Origin: an uncultured Oscillospiraceae bacterium
GTDB lineage: Bacteria; Bacillota; Clostridia; Oscillospirales; Ruminococcaceae
Reading direction: 5' to 3'
DNA: 64,000 bases
Assembly (NCBI GenBank): GCA_934446355.1
Contig: CAKSEC010000002.1
Span: 124,001 to 188,000 of the forward strand
The notes under the pieces were generated by a model. It searched no databases. It was given only the letters and a program-made list of their open reading frames with translations, and was not told where the DNA came from. The position numbers and the translations under genes were made by a program. Within the stretch, counting starts at the first letter, position 1. Every line of letters starts with the position of its first letter. Below, piece by piece: positions 1 through 8,512 of this stretch.

Positions 1-385
1 GCTTTATCTTTGCTTCCATGTCGCCGAGAATGAATATCTTCACCAGAGCGGGATTGTCACGCAGGACATAATCCGCACATCTGCCGATAACGACGAAGCT
101 TTCGCCTGAATCCGCCTTTTTCTTGATGTAGTCGAACTGCATCTGCGCAATTACCTCCTCAGGCGAATTGCTGAAGCCGTTGACGGTACGTGAGAAAAAC
201 AGATTCCTTGCGCTTTCGTCGTACTTTCTGAGAGTTTCCTCGCTGGAGTTGGTCTGCCTTGCTATCTCGGCAAGAATGTTGCTGTCGAGCAGGGGAAGTC
301 CGAAATGCTTGGCGAGGTTTGCGGCAACGATATGTCCGCCGCTTCCAAATTCACGACCTACAGAAATAATTAGCTGCTTATCCAT
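1..385 (-). CDS. Cytidylate kinase-like family protein (partial, C-terminus beyond the window)
   Basis: The first 128 codons are visible, beginning at an ATG (complement of 383-385) preceded by GGAGGGAC about 6 bases upstream. The product begins MDKQLIISVGREFGSGG, where the glycine-rich GREFGSGG segment is the nucleotide-binding loop of the AAA_26 / cytidylate-kinase-like family. It continues with a conserved region containing VVIGRCADYVL. Family members are cytosolic P-loop kinases related to Cmk, but their substrate is often unproven, so I do not call it cmk. A near-consensus promoter lies immediately upstream. The gene runs off the left edge, so the lid and C-terminal parts cannot be judged. 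The family call is good; the precise substrate is unknown. Confidence 0.85.
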   Translation of the reverse strand, partial: MDKQLIISVGREFGSGGHIVAANLAKHFGLPLLDSNILAEIARQTNSSEETLRKYDESARNLFFSRTVNGFSNSPEEVIAQMQFDYIKKKADSGESFVVIGRCADYVLRDNPALVKIFILGDMEAKIK

Positions 386-434
386 TGATCGTCCCTCCTT
401 TTAATGCTGAATTTATGCTGTATTCTGTATTTAT

Positions 435-463
435 ATTGTATCACATTTTCCCGAATACTGCAA
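435..463 (-). promoter_or_regulatory. Sigma-A-type promoter for the cytidylate kinase-like gene
   Basis: On the minus strand TTGCAG (458-463) and TACAAT (435-440) are separated by 17 bases. The element lies about 50 bases upstream of the start codon, between the stop of the transporter gene and this gene. It is called from spacing and consensus only. Confidence 0.6.
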
Positions 464-478
464 GCCTGACGGTCAGAT

Positions 479-2023
479 TCAGGCAATGCCGAGTTCTGCA
501 CCGTATCTCAGGAATATGCAGGCTGTGCAGATGATGAGCACGAGCACTGTCGCAGGAACGCAGGCTTTGAGGTATTTTCCCCAGCTTATGGGGTGACCGT
601 GCTTTGCTGCAACGGAAGTGCCGACAACGTTTGCCGAAGCGCCGATAGGCGTTGCGCTTCCGCCGATGTCAGTACCGAGCGAGAGCGACCATGCGAGCAC
701 TGCGAGGTAATCTCCGCCAAGACCGCTTACAGCGGCAAGACGCTGGATTATAGGCACCATAGTGGCAGCAAACGGGATATTGTCCACAACGGAACTTGCA
801 ACAGCCGACAGCCAGATGATGATGACTACGACCATGACTACGTTGCCGCCGCTTATCATTTCGATGAAGTTTGCGACTATCTCAAGTATTCCGGTCTGCT
901 CCAGACCGCCGACTACTACGAAAAGACCGACGAAGAACAGCAGCGTTTTGTAGTCCACCTTTTTCAGCAGCTCAAGTGCGCCCTTTCCGGCAGTCGCAAG
1001 AGTTGCAACGGCGATAACGCCGCCGATAAATGCAACGGTAAGACCGGTCTGCGCGTGGGTGACCAGCATTACGACAGCGCACAGGAATATCACTATGCTG
1101 ATAACGAAGCTGCGCTTGTTGGTTATTGCTTCCTTAGGGTCAGGGAGAGAGGATATGTCGATGTTGTTTTTGCTTGCTTCTTTCAGTTCCTTGCGGAAGA
1201 TGAGGAAGAAGTATACGATAACGAATATCAGGGAAATTCCTGCGATAAGACCAGTGTTGGTCACGAAATCTGCAAAGGAATAGCCGAGAGATGTGCCGAC
1301 GATGATGTTTGGCGGGTCGCCGCACATCGTTGCCGAGCCGCCGAGATTTGCGCAGAACACCTCTGAAAGGATCATAGGTATGGGGTTGAATTTGAGAAGC
1401 TGTGCAAGTTCGACAGTCACCGCTGCAAGGAACAGGATAACAGTAATGCTATCGATAAACATTGAGAGCACCGCAGACATCAGCATGAACGTGATGAACA
1501 GCGGGATAACCTTGTACTTGACAGCCTTAGCGAGAGTCATGCACAGCCATCTGAAGAAGCCTGCCTTAGCCATGCCCTCGACCATTATCATCATTCCGGC
1601 GATGAATATTATGGTAGCCCAGTTGATACCAGAGGAACTTTCCTCAGCGGCGCCTGCGGTATACCAGAAGCCGGGCGTGAAGATATTCGCCACATTGAGC
1701 GTCGACCATACTGCGTCAAAGCTTTTCATGGATATCGCGAACACCAGCACGAGCGTTGCAAGACCGCAGCAGAGCGTGACGATGTGGCGTTCTATCTTGT
1801 CCATGATTATCAGCACGAACATCACCACGAAAATGAGCACTGCGACAATTTTGGCGATAAGCCCGGAATCATCGTTGCTCAGTCCCATGAAAGTGCCGAA
1901 AAGCAGCAGCACAGTGCCGACTGCGCTCATGCCCATCGCCGCACCGCGGGAGAGCCTGTCCCTTGCCGACATGATAAACATTACGATGAATACCACTGCG
2001 GCAAGCGTTGTTGCTATTACCAT
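479..2023 (-). CDS. ArsB/NhaD (SLC13/IT superfamily) ion transporter
   Basis: This 514-residue polytopic membrane protein has about 12 hydrophobic segments. The motif CGDPPNIIVGTSLGYSF near residue 235 is the hallmark of the ArsB/NhaD/P-protein branch of the ion transporter superfamily. A second half-repeat near the C-terminus (DIGGSATPIGASANVVGTS) matches the internal pseudo-symmetry of these carriers. Members exchange cations for protons (NhaD) or export arsenite (ArsB). No arsenic genes lie nearby, so Na+/H+ antiport is an inference only. The start is an ATG with GGAGG seven bases upstream. The gene appears monocistronic and has an unusually structured leader with an operator-like palindrome at the predicted transcription start, suggesting regulated expression. 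Confidence 0.85.
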   Translation of the reverse strand: MVIATTLAAVVFIVMFIMSARDRLSRGAAMGMSAVGTVLLLFGTFMGLSNDDSGLIAKIVAVLIFVVMFVLIIMDKIERHIVTLCCGLATLVLVFAISMKSFDAVWSTLNVANIFTPGFWYTAGAAEESSSGINWATIIFIAGMMIMVEGMAKAGFFRWLCMTLAKAVKYKVIPLFITFMLMSAVLSMFIDSITVILFLAAVTVELAQLLKFNPIPMILSEVFCANLGGSATMCGDPPNIIVGTSLGYSFADFVTNTGLIAGISLIFVIVYFFLIFRKELKEASKNNIDISSLPDPKEAITNKRSFVISIVIFLCAVVMLVTHAQTGLTVAFIGGVIAVATLATAGKGALELLKKVDYKTLLFFVGLFVVVGGLEQTGILEIVANFIEMISGGNVVMVVVIIIWLSAVASSVVDNIPFAATMVPIIQRLAAVSGLGGDYLAVLAWSLSLGTDIGGSATPIGASANVVGTSVAAKHGHPISWGKYLKACVPATVLVLIICTACIFLRYGAELGIA

Positions 2024-2042
2024 TCAGATTCCTCCATTCAAA

Positions 2043-2135
2043 GGCGCAGTTTTCAATATGTAGTGCGCCCTCGTTGTTCTGCACATAGAAAATCTCCCCT
2101 GTATACCGCTGCGCTGCGGACACTTTTACGGGAGA
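2043..2135 (-). promoter_or_regulatory. Structured 5' leader of the ArsB/NhaD transporter gene (candidate riboswitch or RNA switch)
   Basis: Between the predicted transcription start (near 2153) and the start codon (2023) lie about 130 transcribed bases. Read on the minus strand they form two strong hairpins. One closes TCTCCC with GGGAGA (2093-2135) and holds an inner CCGC/GCGG stem. The second, GGCGCA/TGCGCC (2043-2069), ends eight bases before the GGAGG ribosome-binding site. The position fits control of translation initiation or premature termination. I cannot match it to a named riboswitch class by eye. Ion-responsive riboswitches upstream of Na+ transporters are known, which makes the idea reasonable but unproven. 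Confidence 0.4.
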
Positions 2136-2144
2136 GAGTTTACA

Positions 2145-2160
2145 TGATTAGTGCTAATCA
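2145..2160. promoter_or_regulatory. Operator-like palindrome at the transporter transcription start
   Basis: TGATTAGTGCTAATCA is a perfect 7+2+7 inverted repeat immediately downstream of the -10 box of the transporter promoter, so it overlaps the predicted +1. This is a typical repressor position. The core TTAGTGCTAA is reminiscent of half of a CIRCE element, but the second element is absent, so I do not assign HrcA. Confidence 0.45.
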
Positions 2161-2190
2161 ATTCTATCACAATAACCCTTGATTTGTCAA
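2161..2190 (-). promoter_or_regulatory. Sigma-A-type promoter for the ArsB/NhaD transporter
   Basis: On the minus strand a perfect TTGACA (2185-2190) is followed after 18 bases by TAGAAT (2161-2166), preceded by TGA. The expected transcription start is near 2153, giving a leader of about 130 bases. Confidence 0.7.
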
Positions 2191-2370
2191 GAGATTATTT
2201 GCGATCATGTTATTTTTTTGACAAAATACACATAGGTGACCTACATTATAAGCAGTGTTTTACAGAATCGTATAAATCGGCTTTGTCGAAATTTGGCGAA
2301 TATCAGCTGAATTAGCCGACCGCTGAGGGGATACCATCGCAGAAGAGTTTCTTTGCACCTGAAATAAATA
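2191..2370. other. Intergenic stretch without a recognisable gene
   Basis: Together with the leader and terminator this forms a 400-base gap between two minus-strand genes. Apart from an 11-base palindrome, TAGGTGACCTA (2233-2243), about 80 bases upstream of the transporter transcription start, I see no ORF, RNA gene or repeat in it. Confidence 0.5.
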
Positions 2371-2405
2371 GCACCGCACAAAGCTTTGATGGTTTTGTGC
2401 GGTGC
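2371..2405 (-). terminator. Rho-independent terminator of the isomerase gene
   Basis: GCACCGCACAAA pairs perfectly with TTTGTGCGGTGC around an 11-base loop. On the minus strand the stem is followed by TATTTATTT. It lies about 20 bases past the isomerase stop codon. Confidence 0.75.
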
Positions 2406-2423
2406 CTTATCAACGGTGAGTCA

Positions 2424-3908
2424 TTACTTTACGAACGGGTTCTCACTGGGATACATCATGCCTGCGGGCTGATTGAATCCGATATCCTCAACGCCGAGGT
2501 ATCTGAATACGTTGAACAGAGCCTTGCCGAAGTGACCGAAAGCAACTGCGCCGTGGTGCGGGTAGTTCTTTTCGATGAGCACGTGACGGTAGAATCTGCC
2601 CATTTCAGGGATAGCGAAAATACCTATCGAGCCAAAGGACTTTGTAGCAACAGGCAGAACCTCGCCCTGTGCAACATAAGCCCTGATCTGAGCGTCTGCA
2701 GTGGACTGCAGTCTGAAGAAGGTGATGTCGCCGGGGATAATGTCGCCCTCAAGAGTACCCATGGTAACTTCCTCAGGCAGGCTTCTTGCCATGATCATCT
2801 GGTTCTTCATCGTGCAGGCAGAAAGCTTGCTGGAGCAGGTATTGCCGCAGTGGAAGCCCATGAATGTATCAGTGTGCTTGTAGTTGAACTTGCCCTTGAT
2901 GGAGTCGTTGTACATATCAGCGGGTACGGTGTTGTTGATATCAAGCAGGGTAACAGCGTCCTGAGATACGCAGGTGCCGATGAATTCGGACAGTGCGCCG
3001 TAGATATCAACTTCGCAGGATACCGGAATACCTCTGCCGGTAAGGCGTGAGTTCACATAGCAGGGAACGAAGCCGAACTGGGTCTGGAATGCGGGCCAGC
3101 ACTTGCCTGCGATGGCAACAGACTTTCTGTAGCCCTTGTGCTGCTCTATCCAGTCGAGCAGGGTTATTTCGTACTGAGCGAGTTTCGGCAGGATATCAGG
3201 CATCTTGTTGCCTGCGCCAAGTTCCTTTGCCATGTCTGCTGCGACTTCTGCGATACGGGGATCGCCTGCGTGCTTGTTGAATGCCTCAAACAGGTCAAGT
3301 TCGGAGTTTTCCTCGATCTCAACGCCGAGGTTGTAAAGCTGCTGGATAGGCGCATTGCACGCAAGGAAGTTGAGCGGACGGGGACCGAAGGAGATTATCT
3401 TCAGCTGCGACAGACCAACGACAGTTCTTGCAACAGGCAGGAACTCGTGGATCATGTCAGCAACTTCGGGAGCGGTGCCTACGGGGTATTCGGGGATATA
3501 TGCCTTAACGCCGCGCAGCTTCAGGTTGTAGCTTGCGTTGAGCATACCGCAGTAAGCGTCGCCTCTGCCCTGAATAAGGGAGGTGTTGGAATCCTCTTCT
3601 GCAGCCGCTGCGAACATAACAGGACCGTCAAAGTGCTTTGCGAGCAGGGTCTCGGAGATCTCAGGACCGAAGTTGCCGAGATATACGCAAAGAGCGTTGC
3701 AGCCTGCCTTCTTGATGTCCTCAAGAGCCTGTACCATATGTATTTCGCTTTCTACGATACATACGGGACATTCGTAGATGTCCGCTGCACCGTACTTCTC
3801 GGTGTAAGCCTTGATAACAGCCTTGCGTCTGTTCACTGACAGCGATTCAGGGAAGCAGTCACGGGATACGGCAACTATGCCGACCTTGATTTCGGGAATG
3901 TTGATCAT
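2424..3908 (-). CDS. L-fucose/L-arabinose isomerase family protein
   Basis: This is a 494-residue cytosolic protein with the overall layout of the fucose/arabinose isomerase superfamily: an N-terminal Rossmann-like half (residues ~8-170) and a C-terminal isomerase domain. These enzymes interconvert aldoses and ketoses with a divalent metal. Conserved-looking stretches include VSRDCFPES near the N-terminus and GFHCGNTCSSKL near residue 355. It is not close enough to FucI or AraA to name the sugar. The ATG is preceded by GAGAGG. The gene stands alone with its own promoter and terminator and has no sugar kinase beside it, so its pathway cannot be read from context. Confidence 0.75.
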   Translation of the reverse strand: MINIPEIKVGIVAVSRDCFPESLSVNRRKAVIKAYTEKYGAADIYECPVCIVESEIHMVQALEDIKKAGCNALCVYLGNFGPEISETLLAKHFDGPVMFAAAAEEDSNTSLIQGRGDAYCGMLNASYNLKLRGVKAYIPEYPVGTAPEVADMIHEFLPVARTVVGLSQLKIISFGPRPLNFLACNAPIQQLYNLGVEIEENSELDLFEAFNKHAGDPRIAEVAADMAKELGAGNKMPDILPKLAQYEITLLDWIEQHKGYRKSVAIAGKCWPAFQTQFGFVPCYVNSRLTGRGIPVSCEVDIYGALSEFIGTCVSQDAVTLLDINNTVPADMYNDSIKGKFNYKHTDTFMGFHCGNTCSSKLSACTMKNQMIMARSLPEEVTMGTLEGDIIPGDITFFRLQSTADAQIRAYVAQGEVLPVATKSFGSIGIFAIPEMGRFYRHVLIEKNYPHHGAVAFGHFGKALFNVFRYLGVEDIGFNQPAGMMYPSENPFVK

Positions 3909-3976
3909 TGTTTTTTCCTCTCATAATTATAGTTTTCATAATTCGGGAACATCTGCGTCCCCGCTTATATGTTTAT

Positions 3977-4005
3977 AGAATATCACAAAAAAATTTATTT
4001 GTCTA
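3977..4005 (-). promoter_or_regulatory. Promoter of the isomerase gene, flanked by an inverted repeat
   Basis: On the minus strand TAGACA (4000-4005) and TATTCT (3977-3982) are 17 bases apart. The element is bracketed by an 8-base inverted repeat, AATATCAC (3979-3986) and GTGATATT (4006-4013). One arm overlaps the -10 box and the other abuts the -35 box, which fits an operator for a sugar-responsive repressor. Confidence 0.5.
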
Positions 4006-4067
4006 GTGATATTTTGTCGTATTCGTGCAAAATCTGCCCAAAAATCTCACAAATCGTGCGAGCGTTG

Positions 4068-4096
4068 TTTACTTAGCGGCTGTGCTGTGTTATAAT
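4068..4096 (+). promoter_or_regulatory. Promoter of the MATE transporter gene
   Basis: TTTACT (4068-4073), a 17-base spacer and a perfect TATAAT (4091-4096) lie about 40 bases before the start codon. Confidence 0.6.
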
Positions 4097-4134
4097 TTAC
4101 TCTTAGATAAAAATATATAATAGGGGGAAGGACT

Positions 4135-5484
4135 TTGAACAAGGATCTGACCGCCGGCAGTCCCGGCAAAACGCTCATAATGTTCACGATACCGCTGTTC
4201 ATAAGCGTGATATTCCAGCAGCTCTACAATATCGCTGACAGCGTTATCGCCGGAAAATTCGCAGGCGAGGACGCGCTGGCTGCGATTGGCGCAAGCTACC
4301 CGATAACCATGATATTCATGGCTTTCGCAGTGGGCTGTCAGATAGGCTGCTCGGTAGTTATAAGCAAGCACTTCGGCGCAGGCGATATGCCGCTTACAAA
4401 GACCTGCATTTACACCTCGCTTATTTCAGGAACGGTGCTTTCTGCAGTGCTGACGGTGCTCGGCGTTACGCTGAGCGGCGTATTCATGCAGCTTGTCCAG
4501 ACGCCGGCGAACATATACGACGACGGCTGCCTTTATCTGATGATATACACTGGCGGTTTTCTGTTCCTGTTCCTTTATAATGTGGTCACCGGAATATTCA
4601 ACAGCCTTGGCGACAGCCGCACTCCGCTTTATCTGCTGATAGGAAGCTCAGTTGCGAACGTCGTTCTCGACTGCATACTCATTATCCCGCTCAAAATGGG
4701 AGTCGCAGGCGCAGCGTGGGCTACGTTTGCGGCGCAGGGAGCGGCTTGCATATTCGCACTTGTGCTTCTGCTGAAGCGGCTGCGCTCCATGAAGATAGAG
4801 GGCGGAAAGCTGTTCAGCGGCAGGGCGCTGGCTGAGATAGGCATAGTTGCAGGGCCTAGCGTGCTGCAGCAGAGCTTTATCTCCGTGGGCAACCTGTTCA
4901 TTCAGTACATGGTGAACGGCTTTGATTCATCGGCGATAGTTGCGGGCTATTCAGCCGCAATAAAGCTGAACACCTTTGCGATAACCTGCTTTACGACCAT
5001 CGGCAACGGTATTTCAAGCTTCACGGCGCAGAATATGGGCGCAGGCAAGCCGGAGCGTGTGAAAAAGGGATTCCGCTCGGCGCTGCTGTTTTCGATGGGC
5101 TCGGCGGCGGTGTTCTTTCTGCTGTTCTTTATTCTCAGCACGCCGCTGCTGTCGCTGTTCATGAACGAGGAGGGCACGCAGCTTGCGATGGACACGGGCG
5201 TGCAGTTTTTGCAGATAGTTGCGCCGTTTTACTTCGTGGTATGCCTTAAACTGCTATGCGACGGAGTGCTCAGGGGCAGCGAAAGCATGGGCTGCTTCAT
5301 GGTGGCTACCTTTACGGACCTTATCCTGAGAGTGGTGCTGGCTGCGATATTGTCCGGCTTCATGGGTACGACGGGTATCTGGATATCGTGGCCTATCGCA
5401 TGGACTATCGCCACGGTGATGTCTGTCATATTCTATAAAAGCGGGATCTGGAAGAAGCGGCTCGGCGAAAACACTGCCATTTGA
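4135..5484 (+). CDS. MATE family efflux transporter
   Basis: This 449-residue membrane protein has about 12 transmembrane segments. It carries family features such as the N-terminal FTIPLFISVIFQQLYNIADS helix, which resembles NorM/DinF-like MATE proteins, and a GNGISSFTAQNMGAG loop in the second half. MATE proteins export cationic drugs or metabolites using Na+ or H+ gradients; the substrate here is unknown. The start is TTG (4135) preceded by GGGGGAAGG, giving MNKDLTAGSPG; no ATG is better placed. It is followed immediately by malQ, whose promoter overlaps its stop codon, so the two are probably transcribed separately. Confidence 0.88.
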   Translation: MNKDLTAGSPGKTLIMFTIPLFISVIFQQLYNIADSVIAGKFAGEDALAAIGASYPITMIFMAFAVGCQIGCSVVISKHFGAGDMPLTKTCIYTSLISGTVLSAVLTVLGVTLSGVFMQLVQTPANIYDDGCLYLMIYTGGFLFLFLYNVVTGIFNSLGDSRTPLYLLIGSSVANVVLDCILIIPLKMGVAGAAWATFAAQGAACIFALVLLLKRLRSMKIEGGKLFSGRALAEIGIVAGPSVLQQSFISVGNLFIQYMVNGFDSSAIVAGYSAAIKLNTFAITCFTTIGNGISSFTAQNMGAGKPERVKKGFRSALLFSMGSAAVFFLLFFILSTPLLSLFMNEEGTQLAMDTGVQFLQIVAPFYFVVCLKLLCDGVLRGSESMGCFMVATFTDLILRVVLAAILSGFMGTTGIWISWPIAWTIATVMSVIFYKSGIWKKRLGENTAI

Positions 5485-5509
5485 CAATTACGGCATAATG
5501 TATTATAAT
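5481..5509 (+). promoter_or_regulatory. Promoter of malQ
   Basis: TTGACA (5481-5486), 17 bases, TATAAT (5504-5509) is a full-consensus sigma-A promoter. It overlaps the stop codon of the upstream MATE gene and ends about 34 bases before the malQ start. Confidence 0.75.
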
Positions 5510-5543
5510 ATAGAATGTAGTACTTTAGTAAAGGAGCGACACC

Positions 5544-7013
5544 ATGAGAAGCTGCGGAATACTTATGCACATATCCAGCCTGCCGTCACCTTATGGCATA
5601 GGCACATTCGGAAAGGAAGCGGAGCGATTCGCAGACTGGCTCAAACAGGCCGGTCAGAAATACTGGCAGGTGCTGCCTATCGGTCCGACCGGCTACGGTG
5701 ATTCCCCGTATCAGCCGTTTTCCTCCTTTGCAGGCAACCCCTTGCTCATCGACCTTGACGAGCTTGCGGAAAATGGCTTCATCACCAGAAAGGCGATCGA
5801 GGATTCGGACTACGGCGCAGATCCCACATATGTGGATTTCGACAAGGTGCGCAAGTGCAAGATGGAACTGCTGCGTGAAGCGTTTGCGGGCTTCACTGAC
5901 GACGTGGGCTATACCTCTTTCGTCATGGACGAACAGGAATGGCTGGACGACTATGCGCTTTTTGCTGCGCTGAAAGATAAATTCGGCGGCAGACCGTGGA
6001 CGGAATGGGACGAGGACATAAAGCTGCGCAAGCCGGAAGCGATAAAAAAGTGGCGTGAGGAACTTAAGGACGAGATAAAATTCGTAAAGTTCGTGCAGTA
6101 TATCTTCTACCGCCAGTGGGACAGATTCCACCGCTACTGCAACAAAAACGGCATACAGATAATCGGTGATATACCGATATATGTGTCGCCCGATTCCTCT
6201 GACGTATGGGCTCAGCCGGAGTTGTTTGAACTTGATGAACAGCGCAATCCCAAGCGTGTTGCGGGAGTTCCGCCGGATTATTTCTCGGCGACCGGTCAGC
6301 TCTGGGGCAATCCTCTTTACAACTGGGAGGAAATGCACCGCACGGGCTACAAATGGTGGCTGGCGCGTATCGGCAAGGCTAAGGAAAACTACGATATGCT
6401 GCGCATCGACCACTTCCGTGCGTTCGACACATATTATGCGATACCTGCTGGACACAAGACCGCAGAGCACGGCACATGGGAGAAAGGTCCGGGCATGGAA
6501 CTTTTCAATGCCATCAAGAACGATCTCGGTGATGTGAACATCATTGCAGAGGATCTCGGCGAGATCTTCGACAGCGTAAAGGTGCTGCTGAAAGACACCG
6601 GATTTCCGGGAATGCGCGTGCTGCAGTTCGGCTTCAATCCCGATAATACCGACAACGACCACCTGCCGCACAATTACCCCGTGAACTGCTGCGCATACAC
6701 CGGAACGCACGACAATGCGCCCATCATGCAGTGGTACAAGGAGGCTGACTCACGTACAAAGGCAATGGCGAAGCGTTACCTGAAGCCGAATTTCTTCGAG
6801 AAATTCAATATGTGCTGTATCAGGACGATATACGCAAGCCCCGCAAGTCTTGCCATAGTACCTATGCAGGATATTCTCGGTTTAGGCAAGGAAAGCAGAA
6901 TGAACGTCCCCTCGACGGTTGGCGGAAACTGGAGTTGGAGAATGCTTTCGGGCAAGCTTTCACCGCAGATGGCAGAAAAGCTGCATGAACTAACTGTGAC
7001 GTATTTCAGGTAA
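5544..7013 (+). CDS. malQ: 4-alpha-glucanotransferase (amylomaltase)
   Basis: This 489-residue GH77 enzyme of normal length transfers alpha-1,4-glucan segments in glycogen or maltodextrin metabolism in the cytosol. The start region (GILMHISSLPSPYGIGTFG) is the classic GH77 N-terminus. The catalytic nucleophile lies in RIDHFRAF, the general acid in NIIAEDLG, and the transition-state stabiliser in TGTHDN. The ATG follows AAAGGAGCGACACC. It has its own promoter and ends at a bidirectional hairpin shared with gatB, so it is probably monocistronic. No glycogen phosphorylase or synthase gene lies nearby. Confidence 0.96.
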   Translation: MRSCGILMHISSLPSPYGIGTFGKEAERFADWLKQAGQKYWQVLPIGPTGYGDSPYQPFSSFAGNPLLIDLDELAENGFITRKAIEDSDYGADPTYVDFDKVRKCKMELLREAFAGFTDDVGYTSFVMDEQEWLDDYALFAALKDKFGGRPWTEWDEDIKLRKPEAIKKWREELKDEIKFVKFVQYIFYRQWDRFHRYCNKNGIQIIGDIPIYVSPDSSDVWAQPELFELDEQRNPKRVAGVPPDYFSATGQLWGNPLYNWEEMHRTGYKWWLARIGKAKENYDMLRIDHFRAFDTYYAIPAGHKTAEHGTWEKGPGMELFNAIKNDLGDVNIIAEDLGEIFDSVKVLLKDTGFPGMRVLQFGFNPDNTDNDHLPHNYPVNCCAYTGTHDNAPIMQWYKEADSRTKAMAKRYLKPNFFEKFNMCCIRTIYASPASLAIVPMQDILGLGKESRMNVPSTVGGNWSWRMLSGKLSPQMAEKLHELTVTYFR

Positions 7014-7014
7014 T

Positions 7015-7054
7015 AAAAGCGACCTATGGAGTAGTTCCATAGGTCGTTTTGTTT
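7015..7054. terminator. Bidirectional terminator between malQ and gatB
   Basis: CGACCTATGGA pairs with TCCATAGGTCG around a short loop. The stem is flanked by AAAA on the left and TTTTGTTT on the right, so it can end transcripts from both convergent genes. Confidence 0.8.
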
Positions 7055-7066
7055 AGTAATGCCGGC

Positions 7067-8500
7067 TTATTCCGAAAGCTTCTTTTTGATATAATCCTGA
7101 ATAGCCTTAGGCGAAGCCATGCCCTTTAACGCTCTGTTAGCCTGTCCCATGAAGAAGCCGAATACCTTCTGGTCGCCGCTTCTATACTGCTCGGCAGCCT
7201 TGGGGTTGTTGGCGATTATCTCATCGACAGTCTTTGCGAGCAGGTCGCTGTCCTCCTTTATCCAAAGGTCCTGTGCGTCGGCGATGGACTTCGGAGTGCC
7301 GCCGTTTGCTATCATTTCGCCGAGGATAGCCTTAGCGTTGGACTGGGACACCTTGTCCGTCTGTAAAAGTTCGACAAGCTGAGCAAATTCACGGCCGGTG
7401 AATTTCAGGCTGTCCATATCGACCTCGCCCAGATTCTTTCTGCGCAGCAGTTCGCCCGTGATATAGTTTGCGACTGCTTTGGGATTGTCGTATTCCTGAA
7501 TAGCCTCGTCAAAGAAGTCGCATATCTTCTTGTCGCTGATGATGAGGTCTGCGTCAGGCTTCTTTATGCCGTACTGCTCGACATAGCGCGCCGCTCTCTG
7601 CTCAGGAAGTTCAGGGATAGAAGCGCGTATCTCTTCCAGTTCCTCTTCGGTGAGTATTATCGGGGGGATATCAGGGTCGGGGAAGTAGCGGTAATCGTGA
7701 GCGTCCTCCTTGCTTCTCATTGCGGTAGTTTCGCCGAGCGCCTCGTTGAAGCGGCGGGTCTGCTGGATAACTCTTTCGCCGTTGTCAAGCAGTTCCTCCT
7801 GACGCTCTATCTCGACCTCGATAGCCTTTGCTATCGCCTTGAGGGAGTTCAGATTCTTGAGCTCGGTTCTTGTGCCGAGTTCGGTGCTTCCCTTGGGGGC
7901 TATCGAGATATTGACGTCGCAGCGGATAGAGCCCTGTTCCATCTTGCAGTCGCAGATTCCGGCGTACTGCAGAAGCAGCCTTATCTTCTCCATGAATGCG
8001 ATAACTTCGTCAGCCGAGTGGAAATCAGGCTCGGTGACTATCTCGATGAGCGGGATACCGCAGCGGTTGTAGTCTGCAAGGGAAATGCGGTTCACTTCGT
8101 CGTGCACCAGCTTTCCGGCGTCCTCTTCGAGGTGTATGCGGTTTATGCGGATAGTCTTAGGCTGACCGTTGACGTTCAGGTCAACGTGACCGGAAAGGCA
8201 CACCGGACGGGGCATCTGCGATATCTGGTACGCCTTGGGCAGGTCGGGGTAGAAGTAGTTCTTTCTGTCCCATTTTGTGAACCGAGAAATATCGCAGTTC
8301 ATCACATAGCCTGCCTTGATGATGTATTCCACGGCTCTGCGGTTCAGCACCGGAAGCGTGCCGGGAAGTCCGCTGCACACGGGGCAGCACCTTGAATTAG
8401 GCGCACCGCCGAATTCAGCGGAGCAGGTGCAGAACACCTTTGAATTTGTCAGAAGTTCGGCGTGGACTTCAAGTCCCATCGTAGGAAAATATGCACTCAT
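7067..8500 (-). CDS. gatB: Asp-tRNA(Asn)/Glu-tRNA(Gln) amidotransferase subunit B
   Basis: This is a 477-residue subunit of the heterotrimeric GatCAB amidotransferase, which converts Glu-tRNA(Gln) (and usually Asp-tRNA(Asn)) to the amidated form. GatB carries the kinase domain that activates the misacylated tRNA and the C-terminal helical/YqeY-like tail that reads the tRNA. Diagnostic segments are GLEVHAELLT near the N-terminus, the cysteine cluster CTCSAEFGG..CCPVCSG (zinc site), LEEDAGKLVHD, and the C-terminal GMASPKAIQDYIKKKL. The ATG has an adequate ribosome-binding site. It is the last gene of a gatC-gatA-gatB operon, 12 bases after gatA. Confidence 0.97.
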   Translation of the reverse strand: MSAYFPTMGLEVHAELLTNSKVFCTCSAEFGGAPNSRCCPVCSGLPGTLPVLNRRAVEYIIKAGYVMNCDISRFTKWDRKNYFYPDLPKAYQISQMPRPVCLSGHVDLNVNGQPKTIRINRIHLEEDAGKLVHDEVNRISLADYNRCGIPLIEIVTEPDFHSADEVIAFMEKIRLLLQYAGICDCKMEQGSIRCDVNISIAPKGSTELGTRTELKNLNSLKAIAKAIEVEIERQEELLDNGERVIQQTRRFNEALGETTAMRSKEDAHDYRYFPDPDIPPIILTEEELEEIRASIPELPEQRAARYVEQYGIKKPDADLIISDKKICDFFDEAIQEYDNPKAVANYITGELLRRKNLGEVDMDSLKFTGREFAQLVELLQTDKVSQSNAKAILGEMIANGGTPKSIADAQDLWIKEDSDLLAKTVDEIIANNPKAAEQYRSGDQKVFGFFMGQANRALKGMASPKAIQDYIKKKLSE

Positions 8501-8512
8501 ACCGTTACCTCC

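Noticed and set aside
593..1366. 257-codon plus-strand open frame
   Set aside because: It is antisense to the ArsB/NhaD transporter, Cys/His/Arg-rich and without hydrophobic pattern; a shadow.
2145..2160. CIRCE element (HrcA)
   Set aside because: Only a compact 16-base palindrome is present; the TTAGCACTC-N9-GAGTGCTAA layout is absent and the gene is not a chaperone.
2397..3050. 217-codon plus-strand open frame
   Set aside because: It is antisense to the isomerase gene and begins inside that gene's terminator hairpin.
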